Shown in pieces: positions 26,963 to 29,568 of a stretch of 29,568 bases of DNA (position 1 is the first letter of the stretch; every line of letters begins with the position of its first letter). The translations under genes were made by a program, and so were the position numbers. Origin of the DNA: a virus; the IMG/VR virus record IMGVR_UViG_3300024259_000115, positions 1 to 29,568 of that record, one strand, 5' to 3'. A model generated the notes under the pieces. The model was not told the origin of the DNA. It was given only the letters and a program-made list of their open reading frames with translations, and searched no databases.

Positions 26963-27065
26963 CTTTAGCATCCTTTACTAAAAAGACCCCGCCCACTAGA
27001 ATCATAGCACAAAAAAGATAATTTTAAAAGTACCTACCCATAACGGAAACCAGCCCAAAACAAGC

Positions 27066-28592
27066 ATGTCCCTACTTCCACCCCCATCCACTCTACCCCC
27101 CAACGCCATTGTAGACACCTACATCAGAGATTCGGGCGGCCCTACCCAAGATCGCTCCACCGACCAGCAACTGCGCGAGATCCAAAAATATTGCGCCACC
27201 CACAAACTCCAACTGCGCCATAAATTTATAGACCAGGCCAAATCTGGCGGCAGCACAGCCACCCGAGAGAGCTTCAACGCCATGCTCGACACCTGCGCCC
27301 ACGCAGAAACCCGCCCCCAAGGCCTCCTGCTCTGGAACTACGCCCGCTTTGCCCGCGATCTCGACGACGCCATCTACTACAAATCCCTCCTAAAATCGCA
27401 GCATGTCACCGTCCACTCGCTCACCGACCCTGTTCCAGAAGGATATCATGGCCGGATAGTCGAACTGTTTATAGATATAAGCAATGAAGAAAAACGCCGT
27501 CAAACATCAACGGATGCGAAACGGGGCCTCCGTGATTTAGTCCTGCTGCACCGTTGTGTACCGGGTTTGCCGCCCCGTGGCTTCTACCGATCGCCCGTAA
27601 ACACAGGTACCCGGCGAGACGGAACCCCCCGCATCGCCCACAGCTGGGAACCAGACCCCGAGAAAATCCCCATCATCCAGGAAGCCTTCGCCATGAAAGC
27701 CGCAGGCGCATCGCTCAGCCAGATTCACGCAAAAACAAAACTATACAGCAGCCTAAACAGCTACAGAACCTTCTTCAATAACCAAATCTATATCGGCATC
27801 CTGCTCTATGGCGGCGAGATCATTCCCGACTACTGCGACCCCATCGTTGATATTGCCACATGGAAAAGCGTTCAAGCCCGCCTGAAAAAAGCTGGCCAGG
27901 GAAAAAGAAAAAAGATTCACCCCCGCCGCGTCAACTCACCCTATCTGCTCTCCAGCATCATCCTATGCGACAACTGCGGCGCACCCATGAACGGCAACAC
28001 CGCCACCAAACACGGCAAAAGAGACGAAGCCTATAGATGCTCAAAATCCAAAAGAAAAGCAGGCTGCAACAAAGGGCGCATCTCCCGCCATAAACTCGAA
28101 ACCGCCGTGCTTGGCACAATGAAAAACTACATCCTGCTGCCAGATAACCTGCAAGCCATTCACGATATCACCGCCAAAAACCTGCTCACCTTTGAAGCCA
28201 AAAGAAGAGAACGCCGCAAAATAGTCAGCAACGAACGCCAATCGCTCAGCAAAAGAATAGCCAATATCACCCTAGCCATCGCCGACGGCGGCCACTCAGG
28301 CGCCCTGCTCGATACCCTAACCCAACTTGAAAACGAACGCGCCCTGCTCATCGCCGAAACCAAAGAACTCAAAGAAGAGATCCAGCCGCTCCCCGAACTC
28401 AGCTTTGCAGAAATAGAGCAACAATCCCAAAACATCATCCACCAACTCGAAACCGCCACGCCCGAACAGATCCGTATAATCCTGCGCGGCTACCTGTACC
28501 AGGTCAGAGCACAAAAGAAAGATGGTGAAATATTCGGAACAATAACCTACTATTACCCCCCAGACATACAGGAACTCCCCCCACCTTTCTGA
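27066..28592 (+). CDS. large serine recombinase
   Basis: A 508-residue recombinase. The N-terminal resolvase domain has the catalytic Ser in TYIRDSGG (S23), with Y19, R21, R67 (STATRESFNAML) and R94/R97 (WNYARFARDLDD). A recombinase domain follows (PRGFY, EAFAMKAAGASLSQIHAKT, FFNNQIYIGILLYGGE), then a zinc ribbon (C301, C304, C325, C334), then a coiled coil of about 100 residues (AKRRERRKIVSNERQSLSKR...). All expected parts are present. It uses C-rich codons unlike the AT-rich lysogeny cluster beside it, suggesting separate acquisition. It could integrate the phage, be a passenger mobile element, or act on a different site from int. Confidence 0.88.
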   Translation: MSLLPPPSTLPPNAIVDTYIRDSGGPTQDRSTDQQLREIQKYCATHKLQLRHKFIDQAKSGGSTATRESFNAMLDTCAHAETRPQGLLLWNYARFARDLDDAIYYKSLLKSQHVTVHSLTDPVPEGYHGRIVELFIDISNEEKRRQTSTDAKRGLRDLVLLHRCVPGLPPRGFYRSPVNTGTRRDGTPRIAHSWEPDPEKIPIIQEAFAMKAAGASLSQIHAKTKLYSSLNSYRTFFNNQIYIGILLYGGEIIPDYCDPIVDIATWKSVQARLKKAGQGKRKKIHPRRVNSPYLLSSIILCDNCGAPMNGNTATKHGKRDEAYRCSKSKRKAGCNKGRISRHKLETAVLGTMKNYILLPDNLQAIHDITAKNLLTFEAKRRERRKIVSNERQSLSKRIANITLAIADGGHSGALLDTLTQLENERALLIAETKELKEEIQPLPELSFAEIEQQSQNIIHQLETATPEQIRIILRGYLYQVRAQKKDGEIFGTITYYYPPDIQELPPPF

Positions 28593-28593
28593 A

Positions 28594-28640
28594 TTTGCCT
28601 ATAGCGCTAACCCCTGTGGGGGCACCTCGCTATAGGCAAA
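28594..28640. terminator. strong hairpin after the serine recombinase gene
   Basis: TTTGCCTATAGCG and CGCTATAGGCAAA form a perfect 13-bp stem enclosing a CCCC-TGTG-GGGG mini-hairpin. The left arm starts two bases after the recombinase stop. There is no downstream T-run, so it may act as a transcript-stabilising 3' end or a recombination-related structure as much as a terminator. Confidence 0.6.
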
Positions 28641-28656
28641 CATTTGCCCACCCTAT

Positions 28657-28681
28657 AAAACCTCGCTAAATGCGGGGTTTT
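28657..28681. terminator. bidirectional intrinsic terminator
   Basis: AAAACCTCGC-TAAAT-GCGGGGTTTT: a GC stem flanked by A4 and T4, able to end transcription both from the recombinase gene (plus) and from the tail-end genes on the minus strand. Confidence 0.75.
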
Positions 28682-28722
28682 ATGTATCTACTAACTTTCA
28701 TACCGCACACTTTTCTCGATCA

Positions 28723-28935
28723 TTATTGAATCACCCCATCTATATCACAAATTCCAAGTTGCAACAAAACCGCCTTCAAAAGCGCAAGTTGCTCTGTGGG
28801 TTTCAAATTATCCACTATTTTCCCTTTATGCGACGCAGCGACCTGTCGAGCTTTCGTGCGTTGTTCTTTTTTCTTAGCACCCAGTATCTTATTTTCGTCT
28901 GAGCGTATTTTATTACCCCTTATTTTCTTAGCCAT
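28723..28935 (-). CDS. small basic hypothetical protein, 70 residues
   Basis: Read from the ATG at 28935, with GGAGG seven bases upstream and an 8-nt overlap with the tail chaperone gene: MAKKIRGNKIRSDENKILGA, KKKEQRTKARQVAASHKGKI, then a hydrophobic C-terminal segment (TEQLALLKAVLLQLGICDID). The basic half could bind nucleic acid or a phage structural partner. It is the last gene of the tail-end transcript. No family recognised. Confidence 0.55.
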   Translation of the reverse strand: MAKKIRGNKIRSDENKILGAKKKEQRTKARQVAASHKGKIVDNLKPTEQLALLKAVLLQLGICDIDGVIQ

Positions 28936-29266
28936 TTGGAGCCTCCGGGAAAACCACATCATCAGGAGTATCAAAATCCTGCGGAATATTCCGCAACGCC
29001 TGACGATAATCCTGCCAGATAACCAGCTCGTCGCCGGTCAGCGCCGCATCGGGCATTTGCGTCCAATCACATGCCGCTAAAAGGCGGTCTCGATCAGCCC
29101 GAATACTTTTCCATTCATCAACCAGGCAGTCAGCCACATCATCAGCAGAGAGATCAGGAATAGATGGACAAATTAGCTCACCTTCAGCGTCGATAAAAAA
29201 AGCACTTTTGTTAAGTGAAAATTTTTCAGCAAACTTTTTACCATCAAAATTGTTAGGTATTTTCAT
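28928..29266 (-). CDS. phage tail assembly chaperone-like protein
   Basis: A 112-residue protein whose C-terminal half has the strong pattern EWKSIRADRDRLLAACDWTQ, MPDAALTGDELVIWQDYRQA, LRNIPQDFDTPDDVVFPEAP, typical of phage tail-fibre/tail assembly chaperone proteins (Phage_tail_APC type: 'iRaeRdrLLa.tDWtqlpDapl...W..YRqaLRdiP....P..vvwP'). The N-terminal half (MKIPNNFDGKKFAEKFSLNK) is variable in the family. It lies just after a tail fibre gene, the expected position. It probably helps fold or attach the fibre. Confidence 0.8.
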   Translation of the reverse strand: MKIPNNFDGKKFAEKFSLNKSAFFIDAEGELICPSIPDLSADDVADCLVDEWKSIRADRDRLLAACDWTQMPDAALTGDELVIWQDYRQALRNIPQDFDTPDDVVFPEAPNG

Positions 29267-29276
29267 AATCTATATC

Positions 29277-29568
29277 CTAATTTGCTAATTTTACAATAGA
29301 AAATCGGCTTTGAGTGGATCCAATATCAAGATTCCCTCCAGATGCTTGATAAACCTGACATTCTACATAGTCGCCTGACGACATTTCAACGGGGAAAAAT
29401 GTAAAAGTTTGGTCTTCCCCTGCCCCGTTGTTCGGGAAAATGACTCCCCAAACATTTGCACCATTCAAATTAATCAATATTTGGCGGATACCTGTGTTAT
29501 TTGATGTAAATATAATATTTGCAATAACAAGATACTTACCATCTTCGGGAGCGGTCAAACGGCTGTTA
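29277..29568 (-). CDS. tail fibre C-terminal jelly-roll (C1q-like) domain, partial
   Basis: The frame is open to the right edge; the visible 96 residues end in a stop at 29277. TAPEDGKYLVIANIIFTSNN, TGIRQILINLNGANVWGVIF, DYVECQVYQASGGNLDIGST and FSIVKLAN form the strand pattern of C1q/TNF-like beta-sandwich heads common at the tips of phage tail fibres and in other receptor-binding trimers. It therefore probably contributes to host recognition. The start and upstream domains lie outside the window. Confidence 0.75.
   Translation of the reverse strand, partial: NSRLTAPEDGKYLVIANIIFTSNNTGIRQILINLNGANVWGVIFPNNGAGEDQTFTFFPVEMSSGDYVECQVYQASGGNLDIGSTQSRFSIVKLAN

Noticed and set aside
1-29568. CRISPR array, insertion sequence or rRNA
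   Set aside because: No regularly spaced direct repeats, transposase genes or rRNA-like sequence were found; the only recombinases are the tyrosine and serine enzymes listed.

Overview
This window is most of the non-tail part of a temperate double-stranded DNA tailed phage (Caudoviricetes). Nearly every gene belongs to a recognisable phage module, and there are no host housekeeping genes. The host cannot be named from the sequence. Interspersed palindromes and a 'GTGTTCTCTGTGGTGAA'-type spacer resemble repeats I associate with environmental bacterial chromosomes such as Chloroflexota, but that is an impression, not a placement.

Layout, right to left along the minus strand, which carries almost all genes. 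The right edge holds the C-terminal jelly-roll part of a tail fibre gene, a tail-assembly chaperone-like gene and a small basic gene (28723-29568). Next comes a plus-strand island: a large serine recombinase (27066-28592) and a lysogeny cluster (25375-26869). The cluster encodes a leaderless CI-like repressor, a membrane protein, and a membrane-anchored copy of the C-terminal domain of the phage's own minor head protein. A divergent Cro-like gene, small regulatory or membrane genes, a tRNA-like element, a tyrosine integrase and a truncated cytosine methyltransferase follow (22052-25227). The replication block has a 1031-residue CHC2/TOPRIM/ATPase primase-helicase with a palindrome- and iteron-rich putative origin just downstream (18225-18522). 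Then come small zinc-ribbon genes, a lipoprotein/membrane-protein operon (15066-16851), and a ParM/ParR-like segregation pair behind a 33-bp palindrome (13784-15060). After SSB and small early genes (10597-13590) lie a metallophosphoesterase, a wHTH gene, two holin-like genes, the terminase small and large subunits, portal, gp7-like minor head protein, maturation protease/scaffold, decoration protein and the start of the major capsid gene (1-9753).

Tail fibre genes lie at the right edge and capsid genes run off the left edge, both leftward. The map is therefore best read as circular or permuted, with the tail genes in the unseen arc. A tyrosine integrase, a serine recombinase and a ParMR-like pair together suggest a phage that may integrate and may also persist as a plasmid.

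The most unusual content is non-coding. Two loci (10334-10501 and 17286-17473) have the same 5'-leader architecture: a sigma70 promoter fires into segment 1; segment 2 is complementary both to segment 1 and to the Shine-Dalgarno/start-codon segment 3; a terminator-like stem encloses segment 2. The segments differ between loci but keep their complementarity, and linker blocks are conserved, so these look like two members of one undescribed regulatory RNA class. A second repeated leader element (8213-8291 and 9768-9843) pairs a terminator-like hairpin with a small covarying hairpin before the RBS. A GGCTAA/TTAGCC palindrome recurs at several control regions. A palindromic repeat of about 55 bp sits in frame inside four genes, as Rickettsia-type palindromic elements do.
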